NCBI RefSeq assembly: GCF_005405925.1
Contig: NZ_BJHV01000001.1
Coordinates: forward strand, 3,472,001-3,536,000
DNA length: 64,000 nucleotides
From: Streptomyces antimycoticus
GTDB lineage: Bacteria > Actinomycetota > Actinomycetes > Streptomycetales > Streptomycetaceae
Reading direction: 5' to 3'
The notes under the pieces were generated by a model, which saw nothing but the letters and a program-made list of their open reading frames with translations, made no database searches and was not told the origin of the DNA. The stretch's first letter is position 1, and each line of letters starts with the position of its first letter. The translations under genes were made by a program, and so were the position numbers. Shown piece by piece: positions 1 to 8,492 of the stretch.

Positions 1-377
1 TGGTCGACGCCGGCCGGTTTGCGGGCGAAGTCGGACGCCGGCGCGGTGACGTACTCGGCGTACGCGCCGGCCTGGAGCGCGGTGGGGAAGCGCAGCAGGC
101 CGAACACCTCGTCTCCGGCCGCGAAGCCGTCGACGTCGGCGGCGACGGCTTCCACGACGCCCGAGACATCGGTCCCCGGAATCAGCGGGAGATCCATCGG
201 GGGCTTCAGCTCGGCCGGTACGTTCGGCATCCCCTCGCGGGCGTACCAGTCCGGAGGGTTGATGCCGACCGCGTGCACGCGGACGAGCACCTCGCCCGGG
301 CCCGGTTCGGGAACGGGCGCCTCCTCGTGACGCATCACCTGGGGGCCGCCGAACTCGTGCAGCCGGATCGCCTTCAT
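1..377 (-). CDS. NADP-dependent MDR oxidoreductase, quinone reductase-like (partial)
   Basis: About 125 N-terminal residues are visible before the window edge; the 3' end lies outside. The protein starts MKAIRLHEFGGPQVMR and continues with GINPPDWYAREG and IPGTDVSGVVEAV, the GroES-like catalytic domain of the medium-chain dehydrogenase/reductase superfamily, quinone oxidoreductase branch. These zinc-independent enzymes reduce quinones or enones with NADPH. The ATG at 375-377 fits the family's usual N-terminus. The gene diverges from the TetR gene at 505, and the palindrome at 449-486 lies between them, so this reductase is the likely target of that repressor. The exact substrate cannot be read from the sequence. 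Confidence 0.85.
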   Translation of the reverse strand, partial: MKAIRLHEFGGPQVMRHEEAPVPEPGPGEVLVRVHAVGINPPDWYAREGMPNVPAELKPPMDLPLIPGTDVSGVVEAVAADVDGFAAGDEVFGLLRFPTALQAGAYAEYVTAPASDFARKPAGVD

Positions 378-448
378 GGTCTGTGTAGGCACAGCTCTCT
401 CCTGCGTCTCCCCGCGGGGTAAACTAAATGAACCACGGATCCGTTTTT

Positions 449-486
449 CCGGACCACTGATCCGAATATACGGGTCAGTGGTCCGG
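449..486. promoter_or_regulatory. Long palindromic operator between the MDR and TetR genes
   Basis: Two 16-base arms, CCGGACCACTGATCCG (449-464) and CGGGTCAGTGGTCCGG (471-486), are reverse complements with one mismatch around a 6-base AATATA centre. A related half-site, ACCACGGATCCG, lies at 432-443. The site ends 18 bases before the TetR start and is 71 bases from the divergent reductase start, the usual place for a TetR autoregulatory operator. Binding by the adjacent TetR is inferred. Confidence 0.75.
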
Positions 487-504
487 ATATTCAAGGGAGG
501 GCAG

Positions 505-1062
505 ATGAGGGCGGATGCCCGGGCCAACCATGACCGTCTGCTGGCGGTCGCCGGCGCCGTCATCACCGAGCACGGCGTCGACGCGTCGATGCGCGATATC
601 GCCCGCCAGGCAGGGGTCGGGCTGGCGACGCTGTTGCGTCACTTCCCGACCCGGGAGGCGCTGCTCGAGGCCCTGCTCCGCACGAGCTTCGACGAGCTGA
701 CGGAACGGGCGGCCGAGGTCGAGACCACGAGCTCGCCTCAGGACGCGGTGATGTTGTGGCTGCGCGACTTCGTCGCGTGCACGAAGAACTACCGCGGGGT
801 GGTGACGGCGATGATGAAAGCGATCGAGGACCCGGAGTCCGCGCTCCACACCTCCTGCGTCACCATGCGCGGGGCCGGCACTCGGCTCCTCACCCGCGCC
901 CAGGCCGCGGGCGTGGCGCGGACCGACATCGACGGCGCCGACCTCTTCGCCCTGGCCTCGTCGCTCGCCTGGCTCGGCGACCAGCCCGGGCTCGAGGCGC
1001 GCGCCGAGCACCTCTTCGGGGTGGTGGTGAGCGCGATCCTCACGGATCGAGCGGCGGTGTGA
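505..1062 (+). CDS. TetR/AcrR-family transcriptional regulator
   Basis: A 185-residue regulator. The N-terminal TetR helix-turn-helix spans about residues 10-55 (VITEHGVDASMRDIARQAGV, then LATLLRHFPTREALLEALL); the rest is the alpha-helical ligand/dimer domain. The ATG at 505 is chosen because GGGAGGGC lies just upstream and the palindrome at 449-486 would fall inside any longer reading. It probably represses itself and the divergent MDR oxidoreductase and is released by a small molecule such as a quinone or electrophile; that ligand is a guess. Confidence 0.88.
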   Translation: MRADARANHDRLLAVAGAVITEHGVDASMRDIARQAGVGLATLLRHFPTREALLEALLRTSFDELTERAAEVETTSSPQDAVMLWLRDFVACTKNYRGVVTAMMKAIEDPESALHTSCVTMRGAGTRLLTRAQAAGVARTDIDGADLFALASSLAWLGDQPGLEARAEHLFGVVVSAILTDRAAV

Positions 1063-1193
1063 CGCCGGAGGACGGACACCCCCTCCAGCCCGTCTTGGCC
1101 CGTCGATCCGCGCGGGCGACGCCACGCCGCCCGCTGCCGTTCGCGAAGACCCCCCTCGCGCTCGCAGGCATGCGCGTCGAGGCCGCCGAGCTC

Positions 1194-1280
1194 GCGCGGC
1201 ACCCGCATCCGCCACGGCGCCCGCGCAGCACTCGCATCCGCCGCCGCGCCCGCGCGGCACTCGCATCCGCCACCGCGCCC
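1194..1280. repeat. Three tandem 29-bp repeats in an intergenic region
   Basis: Three back-to-back 29-base units start at 1194, 1223 and 1252, each beginning GCGCGGCAC(T/C)CGCATCCGCC or close to it, and differ by a few substitutions. They lie in the 248-base gap between the convergent TetR and SDR genes. No terminator is obvious here. The unit is not a multiple of three and no coding role is visible. Confidence 0.8.
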
Positions 1281-1310
1281 GCCCCGCGCCCCGGCGACCA
1301 GCCACACCTC

Positions 1311-2282
1311 TCAGGCGGCGAACGCGTTCACCCCGGTCAGCTCGGCGGACAGCGCCCACAGGCGGGCGGCCTGCTCCGGGTCCGTGGCCCACTCCTTGAC
1401 GCCGACCCGGGAGCCGTCCGCCGGGGCGGGCTCGGCGATGTCGCAGTCGTCCAGGTAGACGCCGCCCATGCCGTCCAGCTGGGGGGAGGTCGCCGCCCAC
1501 ACCTGCGTGGCCGCACCCTGCTGCGGTGTCTTGAACGCCTCGGGGTGGAGCAGGTTGCCGTCCTCGTCGATCCAGCCCCGCTCGACCATCTCCTGCTTCG
1601 GCAGATGCCGCTGCAGCGGAGTGAGGATGCCACCGGGGTGCAGCGAGAAGGCCCGCACGCCCCGCTCCCGGCCGAGGCGGTCGAGGTGCACGGCGAACAG
1701 TACGTTCGCCGTCTTGGCCTGACCGTACGCCTCCCACTTGTCGTAGCCGTCGCGCCAGTGGACGTCGTCCCAGCGGATGGGGGAGGCGTGGTGGCCGGTG
1801 GAGGAGACCGAGACGACGCGGGCGCCACCCGCCTCGATCGCCGGCCACAGACGGTTGACCAGGGCGAAGTGGCCAAGGTGGTTGGTGGCGAACTGGGCCT
1901 CCCAGCCCGGCCCGACCCGGGTCTCGGGGCAGGCCATGATCCCCGCGCTGTCGATGACGATGTCCAGGTTCCGGCCCGAGGCGAGGAACCGCTCGGCGAA
2001 TGCGCGCACGCTGTCCAGGTCGCCGAGGTCCAGTTCATCCACCTCGACACCGTCGATCCCGGCCAGGCCCTCCTGTGCCGCGCCGACCCGGCGGGCCGGG
2101 ACCACGACACGGGCGCCGGCCTTCGTCAGTGCGCGGGTGGTCTCGACGCCGATGCCCGAGTAGCCGCCCGTCACCAGGGCGAGCCGACCGGTGAGGTCGA
2201 TGCCCGCGAGGACGTCGTCGGCGGTGCTCCGGGCGCCGAAACCCGAACCGATCTTGTGCTGTGGTGTGATGCTGTCGCTCAT
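1311..2282 (-). CDS. Short-chain dehydrogenase/reductase (SDR)
   Basis: A 323-residue SDR-superfamily oxidoreductase. The Rossmann motif TGGYSGIG is at residues 38-45, the Asp-Ser-Ala-Gly element appears as VIDSAGIM, and the catalytic YxxxK pair is in AYGQAKTANVLFAVHL. The C-terminal part (LHPGGILTPLQRHLP) matches the retinol-dehydrogenase/oxidoreductase type that uses NADP(H). The ATG at 2280-2282 is six bases after a -10 hexamer, so the mRNA is probably leaderless. Its promoter has the 19-base spacer and central palindrome typical of MerR activators, very like the merR promoter at 43077-43107. The substrate is unknown, perhaps a reactive carbonyl given that control. Confidence 0.9.
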   Translation of the reverse strand: MSDSITPQHKIGSGFGARSTADDVLAGIDLTGRLALVTGGYSGIGVETTRALTKAGARVVVPARRVGAAQEGLAGIDGVEVDELDLGDLDSVRAFAERFLASGRNLDIVIDSAGIMACPETRVGPGWEAQFATNHLGHFALVNRLWPAIEAGGARVVSVSSTGHHASPIRWDDVHWRDGYDKWEAYGQAKTANVLFAVHLDRLGRERGVRAFSLHPGGILTPLQRHLPKQEMVERGWIDEDGNLLHPEAFKTPQQGAATQVWAATSPQLDGMGGVYLDDCDIAEPAPADGSRVGVKEWATDPEQAARLWALSAELTGVNAFAA

Positions 2283-2288
2283 GGCGGC

Positions 2289-2319
2289 ACGCTATGGATT
2301 CGAGTGCGCTCGAAGTCAA
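2289..2319 (-). promoter_or_regulatory. MerR-type promoter of the SDR gene
   Basis: Read on the minus strand: -35 TTGACT (2314-2319), a 19-base spacer, and -10 TAGCGT (2289-2294). The spacer holds the dyad TTCGAGCGCACTCGAA (2299-2314). An over-long 19-base spacer with a central dyad is the hallmark of MerR-activated promoters. The -10 ends six bases before the ATG, implying a leaderless transcript. Confidence 0.72.
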
Positions 2320-2369
2320 GCGCGACCCGCGGCGGTGGTCCGGGCAGGCCGCGTACGAGGAAGCGGATG

Positions 2370-2594
2370 TCAGGCGGACCGGGGCACGATGCTCACCGCG
2401 CGGTAGTCGTACCCGTCCTGTGTGAAGCCGGGGGCTTCCCACTCGAGGTCCACCTGCTGTCCGGGGCTCAGCGTGCGGAAGCCGGTCACCTGGATGTCGG
2501 AGAAGTGGCCGAAGCAGCCACCCGGAGTCTCGGGCGAGTCGAGCACGCCCCAGCCTTCCTCATCGCTCCACTCACGGACCGTCGCAGTCACCAT
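2370..2594 (-). CDS. Cold-shock-domain-like small protein
   Basis: A 74-residue protein resembling a single divergent cold-shock (OB-fold) domain: TVREWSDEEGWGVLDSPETP replaces the usual KWFN-x-EKGFGFI, GCFGHFSDIQVTGFRTLSPG matches the FVHxSAI...G-FRTL region, and QQVDLEWEAPG ends the fold. Such proteins bind single-stranded RNA or DNA. The aromatic RNP1 and RNP2 motifs are degenerate (WGVL, CFGHF), so nucleic-acid binding may be weaker than in CspA. It stands alone, upstream of the SDR gene on the same strand. Confidence 0.78.
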   Translation of the reverse strand: MVTATVREWSDEEGWGVLDSPETPGGCFGHFSDIQVTGFRTLSPGQQVDLEWEAPGFTQDGYDYRAVSIVPRSA

Positions 2595-2844
2595 GGGGGA
2601 ACCCTACGGGTCCCGCTCGGGCCCGTGGAACTCAAGCCCGTACCGGCGGTTGTGCACGGGAGATCGGCCACGACACCGAGGTTGTCGACGGTTATGGCTG
2701 TGACGAGCTGTCCTACGGAACCGACCAGGGCGGGCGGCGCATGGGCGTCAGGAATTCATGGCCGCTCGGCCGGACTCGCTGCGCAGGCGCGAGCTTTCCT
2801 GATCTCCGCGCCGGACGCCACCGAGTTGTGTACTCGTTGCACGG

Positions 2845-3522
2845 TCATTCCTCCGCGTCGCGGACCAGGAGTGCGATCTGCACCCGGTTCTCGACCGCCA
2901 GCTTGGCGAACAGGCTGCTGGTGTGGGCCTTGACGGTCGCGACGCTGATGCGCAGCCGCCGGGCGATCTCCGGGTTGCCCAGTCCGTCCGCGATGGCCCG
3001 AGCGGTCTCGCGTTCTCGTTCGGTCAATGTGGACAGCTCTTTCCGCGCGGCTTCGCGGGATGAGTGGCGAGCGTGGGCGGACTGCGGGCCGGTCGCCGCC
3101 GCGATCACCCGTGCCGTGGCCGCCGGAGACAGCACGGGGTTGCCGTCCGCGACGGTCCGCACCGCGTCGAGGATCCGCGGCGGTTGGGTGTCCTTGAGGA
3201 CGAACCCGAGTGCTCCGGCGCGCAGGGCGCCGAGCACGAGGTCGTCGGAGTCGAAGGTGGTCAGCATGAGCACCCGTGGCGCCGGACGCCGGGTGAGGAG
3301 TTCCCGGGTCGTGCTGAGACCGTCACGGCCCGGCATCCGCACGTCCATCAGCACGACGTCCGGCCGCTGCTCGTCCACCACGGCGATCGCGGCGTTCCCG
3401 TCGGCCGCCTCCGCGACGACGGTCAGGTCCGGTTCGCCGTCGATGACGAGCCGCAGCGCCATGCGCACCAGCTGTTCGTCGTCGACGATGACGACACGCA
3501 CCGGCTCCCGCTCGCTGTCCAC
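2845..3522 (-). CDS. NarL/FixJ-family response regulator
   Basis: A 225-residue two-component response regulator. The receiver domain has the acidic pair DD at 14-15, the phospho-acceptor Asp60 in VVLMDVRMPG and Lys110 in FVLKD. The C-terminal LuxR-type helix-turn-helix runs LTERERETARAIADGLGNPE then VATVKAHTSSLFAKL. It sits immediately downstream of its histidine kinase with no spacer (kinase stop 3523-3525, ATG 3520-3522), so the two are co-translated. The signal and targets are not evident. Confidence 0.93.
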   Translation of the reverse strand: MDSEREPVRVVIVDDEQLVRMALRLVIDGEPDLTVVAEAADGNAAIAVVDEQRPDVVLMDVRMPGRDGLSTTRELLTRRPAPRVLMLTTFDSDDLVLGALRAGALGFVLKDTQPPRILDAVRTVADGNPVLSPAATARVIAAATGPQSAHARHSSREAARKELSTLTERERETARAIADGLGNPEIARRLRISVATVKAHTSSLFAKLAVENRVQIALLVRDAEE

Positions 3523-4704
3523 TCAGGTTCTCTTTTCGTGGGTGGGGTTTGGCCAAGGTAGTTGTGCGGTGAGGAGATATCCGTTGTCGGCTGTGCGGTG
3601 GTGGTTGAGTTTTCCGCCGGCGAGGTCGATGCGTTCGGTGAGACCGAGCAGGCCGAATCCCGATGCCGGTGGTTGTGCGGTGGCTCTGGTGGCCGCCGAG
3701 TTGTGCACGCTGACGTTGAGCGTGTCGCCCGCCGTTCCTTCGAGGGCGATGCGTACGGCTGCGCCGGGGGCGTGTTTCGCGGCGTTGGTCAGGCCTTCTT
3801 GGACGATCCGGTAGCAGGTTCGTCCGACGACATCGGACGAAACCCCCGCCACGGTGGTGGTGAGCGTGACGTCCAGTCCCGATGCGCGGGCGTCGGCCAC
3901 CAGGTCGGGGATTCGGTCGAGGGAGGGTTGCGGCGGTTCCGGGCGGCCCGGGTCGGCCCGGAGCACACCGAGGACGTCCCGCAGTTCCTCCAGCGCTTGG
4001 TGGGAGCCGTCGGCGATGCCGCGGACCAGCACGCGGTTCTCCTCGGCCGTGAGGTCGCCGCGGTGGTCCAGCACTCCGGCCTGCATGGCGACCAGGGAGA
4101 TCCGGTGCGCGAGCACATCGTGCATCTCGCGGGCGATCCGGTTCCGTTCCAGGGCGCGTGCCTGCGCCGCCCGCGCGGTCTGTTCCCGTTCCGCGCTCTC
4201 CGCCCGGTCCCGCAAGGACCGCACTTCGACACGGCGCGCGCCGATGGCCATGCCCACGGCCACCGCGATGCCCGCGGTCAGCGCCGGGAAGGTGAGTTCG
4301 AGCCACCACGAGTCGGACGTGCGCTGGACCGGGTAGAGCCCGCCGGTGAACTGTGACGCGGTCACGAAGGCCAGCCCGACGACCCCGCTCTCCACCGGAC
4401 GGCGACGAGTGGAGAGCGAAACCAGTGCCAGAAACGCGGCGCCGGAGGCGAGTGCCGACGCGGTCGAGGCGATCGCGACCGTCATGGCGACGGCGAGCGG
4501 GAACCGCCGCCGCCAGACCAGCGCCGTCAGGCAGCCGAGGGCCACCAGCGGATCACCGATCAGAAACCACGAGCTGGTTTCGCCCGTCTGCTCCCGCATC
4601 AGCACACCGATGGAGAGCCAGAACGGTACGCCCGCCGCCGCTGCCGCCGCGAGCCGCCAGGTCTGCTGCCACCACCCGAGCCGTGGCGCGACGTCCGTGT
4701 TCAC
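3523..4704 (-). CDS. NarL-type sensor histidine kinase
   Basis: A 393-residue membrane histidine kinase of the HisKA_3 class. About five hydrophobic segments occupy residues 17-155, followed by a charged coiled linker, the dimerisation/phospho-acceptor helix ERNRIAREMHDVLAHRISLV with His195, and a C-terminal HATPase domain (GFGLLGLTERIDLAGGKLNH). It starts with GTG at 4702-4704. It pairs with the regulator at 2845-3522. The small membrane protein at 4894 is divergent and may share its promoter region. No extracellular sensor domain is present, so a membrane-associated signal is likely. Confidence 0.92.
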   Translation of the reverse strand: MNTDVAPRLGWWQQTWRLAAAAAAGVPFWLSIGVLMREQTGETSSWFLIGDPLVALGCLTALVWRRRFPLAVAMTVAIASTASALASGAAFLALVSLSTRRRPVESGVVGLAFVTASQFTGGLYPVQRTSDSWWLELTFPALTAGIAVAVGMAIGARRVEVRSLRDRAESAEREQTARAAQARALERNRIAREMHDVLAHRISLVAMQAGVLDHRGDLTAEENRVLVRGIADGSHQALEELRDVLGVLRADPGRPEPPQPSLDRIPDLVADARASGLDVTLTTTVAGVSSDVVGRTCYRIVQEGLTNAAKHAPGAAVRIALEGTAGDTLNVSVHNSAATRATAQPPASGFGLLGLTERIDLAGGKLNHHRTADNGYLLTAQLPWPNPTHEKRT

Positions 4705-4893
4705 CTGGTCATTATCGCGAGACCGTGCGGCCGGCGAATCCGACCAGGGGTGGGTGCGCCCTCGACCAGAGTCGAATCACCACCTCGCCCGTGGTCGCAG
4801 ACGGTTCGAGCCGCCGGGCCGATGTGCCGGCCGCGCCGCACGAACAGACTCGTTCACGTGCCGAGACAACCGGACACGAGACGGAGAAACGCG

Positions 4894-5169
4894 ATGCGCA
4901 AGGGTGGCTATGTGGCCCTTGAGGCGGCCGGGTTGGTGATCACAGCCCTGGCCGCCCAAACGATGATCCGCGGTTTGCTCGACCGGGACTCCGAGGTGCT
5001 GTGGGGCATCCTCGACCGGGTCCCTGGGGGTCTTACCGGCCGGCTGATCCTCCTCGGATGCATCGCGCTCGTCGGAATGGTGGCCGGTGGCTGGGCACAC
5101 ACCCGCCAGAGACCGAACACCGGGCGGGCCGGTGATTCCGCGGGAAGCCGCGGCCGAGGAAAGCTCTGA
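4894..5169 (+). CDS. Small two-helix membrane protein
   Basis: A 91-residue protein of unrecognised family. It has two likely membrane helices, about residues 8-27 (ALEAAGLVITALAAQTMIRG) and 49-68 (LILLGCIALVGMVAGGWAH), and a basic, Gly/Ser-rich tail. The ATG at 4894 follows ACGGAG at a normal distance; longer readings would lack coding character. It diverges from the histidine kinase at 4704 and could be an accessory of that system, which is only a positional inference. Confidence 0.6.
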   Translation: MRKGGYVALEAAGLVITALAAQTMIRGLLDRDSEVLWGILDRVPGGLTGRLILLGCIALVGMVAGGWAHTRQRPNTGRAGDSAGSRGRGKL

Positions 5170-5442
5170 CGGCATCCGGGACGCCCCGGCTCGCCCTTGC
5201 GACATATGCGCCGACGCGCTCCGGGGAGCGGACCGCACCGTGCGGGCGCCCAGCCCGGCCGCCCTCGGCCTCGACCCTGCCCGGATCGAGTTGCACTACA
5301 CAACCCCGCCCGGGTCTACGTGCTGGTCCGTATGAACCGCCGGCGGCGGGACCGTCCCAAACCCGCCCCTTCCGGCGCCCCCGTGCGTCCATGCGTCCCG
5401 TGCACCTCATGCGCCCCCGTGCGTCCCTCAGGAGAACATCAG

Positions 5443-6969
5443 ATGCGTAGAAAAACCCTGCCCCTCGCCCTCGCCGCCGCCACGGTGGCGACGACCGCGG
5501 TGGCGCTGACCGTGATTCCGGACGTGTCGGTGGCGACGCCGGACACGGCGACGACGCCGGACACCGTGCGGTGGGGCCCGTGCTCGGAGAAGGCCGACTC
5601 ACCCCGTAAGGCCGCCTCACCGCGTACGGCCGACTCACCTGGCCTCGAGTGCTCGACACTCAAAGTCCCGCTGGACTACCGCGATCCCGACGGCCGACAG
5701 ATCGAGATCGCGATCTCCCGGCTGGCGAGCGAGAAGCCCTCGCAGCGCCGCGGCATACTGCTGACCAATCCGGGCGGCCCCGGCATCACAGGACTCGGTT
5801 ACCCGGCCGCTCTCGCCGCCTCAAAGCTGCCGCAGGACGTGCTGGACTCCTACGACGTGATCGGCTTCGACCCGCGCGGCGTCGGCCGCAGCACACCGGT
5901 GACCTGCGATCTGACACCGGAGCAGCGCAAGCGCGGCAACCTCCCGCCGTACGCCCACACCGCGGCCGATGTCGCGCGGGAGGCGAAGAACGCGCGGGCC
6001 GTCGCCAAGCAGTGCGCCACCTCGAAGACGGCGTGGATGCACCCGCACACCACCACCGCGAACACCGCGCGCGACATGGACCGGATCCGGGCTGCCCTGG
6101 GCGAGCCGAAGCTCTCGTACCTCGGCGGGTCCTACGGCTCCTACCTCGGTGCGGTGTACACGACGCTGTTCCCGGGGCGCAGCGACCGGATCGTGCTCGA
6201 CAGCAACCTCGGCCCCGGCGGTTACGACGTCACGGCCACGCGGTCGCTCGCCCGGGGAATGGAGGACCGGTTCCCGGACTTCGCGGCGTTCGCGGCCGCG
6301 CACCCCGAGTACGGTCTGGGCACCACACCGGAGCAGGTGACCGCGAAATTCTTCGAGCTCGCGAAGCGGTTGGAGGCGAAGCCGGTCCGGGGCATCGACG
6401 CGACGTTGTTCCGCGGGCTCACCTTTGACCGCCTCTACAGCGATGCGTCCATGCCCTTGGTGGCCGAGATGTGGCAGGCGCTCGACAAGGACCGGCCGCT
6501 GCCGCCCGACACCCCGCCGTCGATGGACGACATGGAGAACTTCATGTCCGCCCGCTTTGCGGTGATATGCGGTGACAATCGCTGGCCGGAAACGGTCCGG
6601 GAGTATCAGCGGAACGTCGCGGTCGACCGGCTGGCCTACCCGATGCTGGGCGGGTCCTCGGCCGGTATCGGACCGTGCGCGTTCTGGCCGGACAAGCGGG
6701 TCGAGCCGCCGGTGCGCATCGGTGACCGGGGCCCGTCGAACGTGCTCATGGTGCAGAACGAGCGCGACCCGGGGACACCGCTGGCCGGCGCCCAGAAGCT
6801 GCGGCGGGCGTTCGGGAAGCGGGCCACGATGGTGACGGCCGACCAGGGCGGGCACGGCGTCTATCCGTTCGGCGCCAACACCTGCGCGAACGACGCGGTG
6901 ACGGCATTCCTGACCACCGGACAGCGCCCGGCGCGGGACCTCGCCTGCGCGGCGCAGCCGAGCGAGTAA
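5443..6969 (+). CDS. Secreted alpha/beta hydrolase, tripeptidyl-aminopeptidase (S33) type
   Basis: A 508-residue exported serine hydrolase. The start at 5443 follows AGGAGAACATCAG. Residues 1-32 form a Sec-type signal peptide (MRRK then an Ala/Val-rich core). The oxyanion-loop motif LLTNPGGPGITGLGY lies near 107-121, the nucleophile is Ser230 in YLGGSYGSYLG, and the likely acid and base are in QNERDPGTPL and DQGGHGVYPF. This is the architecture of Streptomyces SlpD/SlpE/Tap mycelium-associated peptidases, which release N-terminal tripeptides. A short low-complexity KADSPRKAASPRTADSP insert follows the signal region. The next gene begins 13 bases downstream. Confidence 0.9.
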   Translation: MRRKTLPLALAAATVATTAVALTVIPDVSVATPDTATTPDTVRWGPCSEKADSPRKAASPRTADSPGLECSTLKVPLDYRDPDGRQIEIAISRLASEKPSQRRGILLTNPGGPGITGLGYPAALAASKLPQDVLDSYDVIGFDPRGVGRSTPVTCDLTPEQRKRGNLPPYAHTAADVAREAKNARAVAKQCATSKTAWMHPHTTTANTARDMDRIRAALGEPKLSYLGGSYGSYLGAVYTTLFPGRSDRIVLDSNLGPGGYDVTATRSLARGMEDRFPDFAAFAAAHPEYGLGTTPEQVTAKFFELAKRLEAKPVRGIDATLFRGLTFDRLYSDASMPLVAEMWQALDKDRPLPPDTPPSMDDMENFMSARFAVICGDNRWPETVREYQRNVAVDRLAYPMLGGSSAGIGPCAFWPDKRVEPPVRIGDRGPSNVLMVQNERDPGTPLAGAQKLRRAFGKRATMVTADQGGHGVYPFGANTCANDAVTAFLTTGQRPARDLACAAQPSE

Positions 6970-6982
6970 CGGGAGTCGAGGC

Positions 6983-7642
6983 ATGTTCAAGGACGTGCGG
7001 CATCGTCGGGCCCTGCAGCGGGTCAAGCCCGGGGACGGGCGAGCGCTGAAGCGTTTCCGCTGGTGGCAGTCGCCTTCCCGGGCACTGTTCTATCTTCGGC
7101 TGAGGAACGACGACGGCCCGCAGACGGTCTACGCGGTCGACGTCAGGCATCAGAAGCACTCGTCCTCGTCCGGCAAGGTCATAGCCCACCTGTACCTCGA
7201 TGGCAGGCATCACGCCGAGTCCACGGTCCCTGCCGTCTTCCCCGTCCAGGGCGGCACCGTCGAAGTGAGGGCGAGCACCTTCGGGCTGAAGCGCTGCCAC
7301 TACGTCACCGCCGAGGGGGCCGAGTACCAGCTCATCCCGGACCCCCACTCCGCCGAAGGCCGCCGCGCGCGCCTCGACCGATCGCACCCCGCGCTGAGCC
7401 ACTGGATCGGTTTCGTCTCGGTGATCGTGCTCGTCATCGGCGTGGTTCTCCTGATCCTCCAGCTCGCCGAGCAGGTCACCCGGGCCCCGGAGGGCGTCGC
7501 CCAGTACGTCGGCACCTTCACCTCGCCCATCGATCTAGCGGCCTGGGGCAACACCGTGGTCGGGCTCTGCACCGTGGCAGCCAGCACCGAGCGGGCACTG
7601 CGGCTGCGTTACCACTGGCTGCTGGATGGCGGGGCGGGATGA
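6983..7642 (+). CDS. Membrane protein of unknown function
   Basis: A 219-residue protein I do not recognise. The first ~130 residues look like a soluble mixed alpha/beta region (AVDVRHQKHSSSSGKVIAHL, then VPAVFPVQGGTVEV). A single strong membrane helix follows (WIGFVSVIVLVIGVVLLILQ, about 141-160), with a short tail containing a weaker hydrophobic stretch. It lies 13 bases after the secreted peptidase with GAGTCGAGGC before the ATG, so it is probably co-transcribed. No catalytic motif is visible. Confidence 0.75.
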   Translation: MFKDVRHRRALQRVKPGDGRALKRFRWWQSPSRALFYLRLRNDDGPQTVYAVDVRHQKHSSSSGKVIAHLYLDGRHHAESTVPAVFPVQGGTVEVRASTFGLKRCHYVTAEGAEYQLIPDPHSAEGRRARLDRSHPALSHWIGFVSVIVLVIGVVLLILQLAEQVTRAPEGVAQYVGTFTSPIDLAAWGNTVVGLCTVAASTERALRLRYHWLLDGGAG

Positions 7643-7739
7643 GGCGGTGAGCATGTGATCGTCAACGCTCCCTCTCGGCTGCGGCCGGGAGGGGGCGCTT
7701 CGTCATGCTCAGCCGTGTCATGTCGTTCGCGGGCACTGC

Positions 7740-8456
7740 TCAGCGCTGCGGACGTGCGATCAGCCTGACATCCGGGCCGGACCGCGCCACGTCCACCAGC
7801 TCACACCGGAGGATGTCGCCGATCGTCTCGATGGTGCCACCCTCCAGTCCGCTCTTGCCGCGGCCGAGGAGCGCGGGAGCGATGTAGGCCACGATGCGGT
7901 CCACCAGGCCCGCCGACACGAACGACGCGGCGAGAGTGGGGCCACCCTCAAGGAACATCCCGCGCACGCCGCGCTGGTGCAGCTCACGGAGAAGTGCCTC
8001 CACGTCCAGGCCGACCTTCGCACGGGGCAGCCGTACAACGGTGGCAACGCCGTCTAGGTGGGACGCGTCGGCGTCATCAGCGACAGCAATCATGGTGGGT
8101 GCGGCATCATCGAGGACCCGGGCATCAGCCGGGGTCCGGGCGTTGGTGTCGACGATCACCCGCCATGGCTGCTCATCGACCGGCACAGCCACCTTCAGCT
8201 TGGGGTCGTCCTTCACCGAACGCACGGCAAGGTGGGGGTTATCGGCCTGCTGGGTGCCGGAACCGACGACGGTTGCCCGGCAGGCCGCGCGCAGCGCGTG
8301 AACTTCGGCCCGAGACTCGGCGCTGGTGATCCACTGGCTGGTGCTGTCCGCCGCGGCGATCCGGCCGTCCAGCGTGGCCGCGTACTTGTAGACGACGAAC
8401 GGCCGCCCCTCGACCGTATGCCACTCGTCCGAGCCGACCAGCTCGCTGATGTGCAT
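7740..8456 (-). CDS. RibD C-terminal-domain (pyrimidine reductase-like) protein
   Basis: A 238-residue dihydrofolate-reductase-fold protein of the RibD_C family, which in riboflavin synthesis reduces 5-amino-6-(phosphoribosylamino)uracil with NADPH. Diagnostic segments are YKYAATLDGRIAAADSTSQW, ITSAESRAEVHALRA, MFLEGGPTLAASFV and IAPALLGRG. The ATG at 8454-8456 is preferred because GGAGG sits five bases upstream. There is no deaminase domain, so this is a stand-alone reductase. Such paralogues often serve secondary metabolism; here it is next to the RiPP cluster on the regulator's strand, but a role in that cluster is unproven. Confidence 0.85.
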   Translation of the reverse strand: MHISELVGSDEWHTVEGRPFVVYKYAATLDGRIAAADSTSQWITSAESRAEVHALRAACRATVVGSGTQQADNPHLAVRSVKDDPKLKVAVPVDEQPWRVIVDTNARTPADARVLDDAAPTMIAVADDADASHLDGVATVVRLPRAKVGLDVEALLRELHQRGVRGMFLEGGPTLAASFVSAGLVDRIVAYIAPALLGRGKSGLEGGTIETIGDILRCELVDVARSGPDVRLIARPQR

Positions 8457-8492
8457 GGGATCCTCCACAGATCTTGGTTCCGGGCAGCCTAG

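Noticed and set aside
1194..1280. CRISPR array
   Set aside because: The repeats are contiguous with no spacers and no cas genes are present.
475..2933. Long open frames of 457 and 725 codons over the TetR and SDR region
   Set aside because: They are Arg/Pro/Gly-rich shadows of the real genes, without recognisable domains or ribosome sites.
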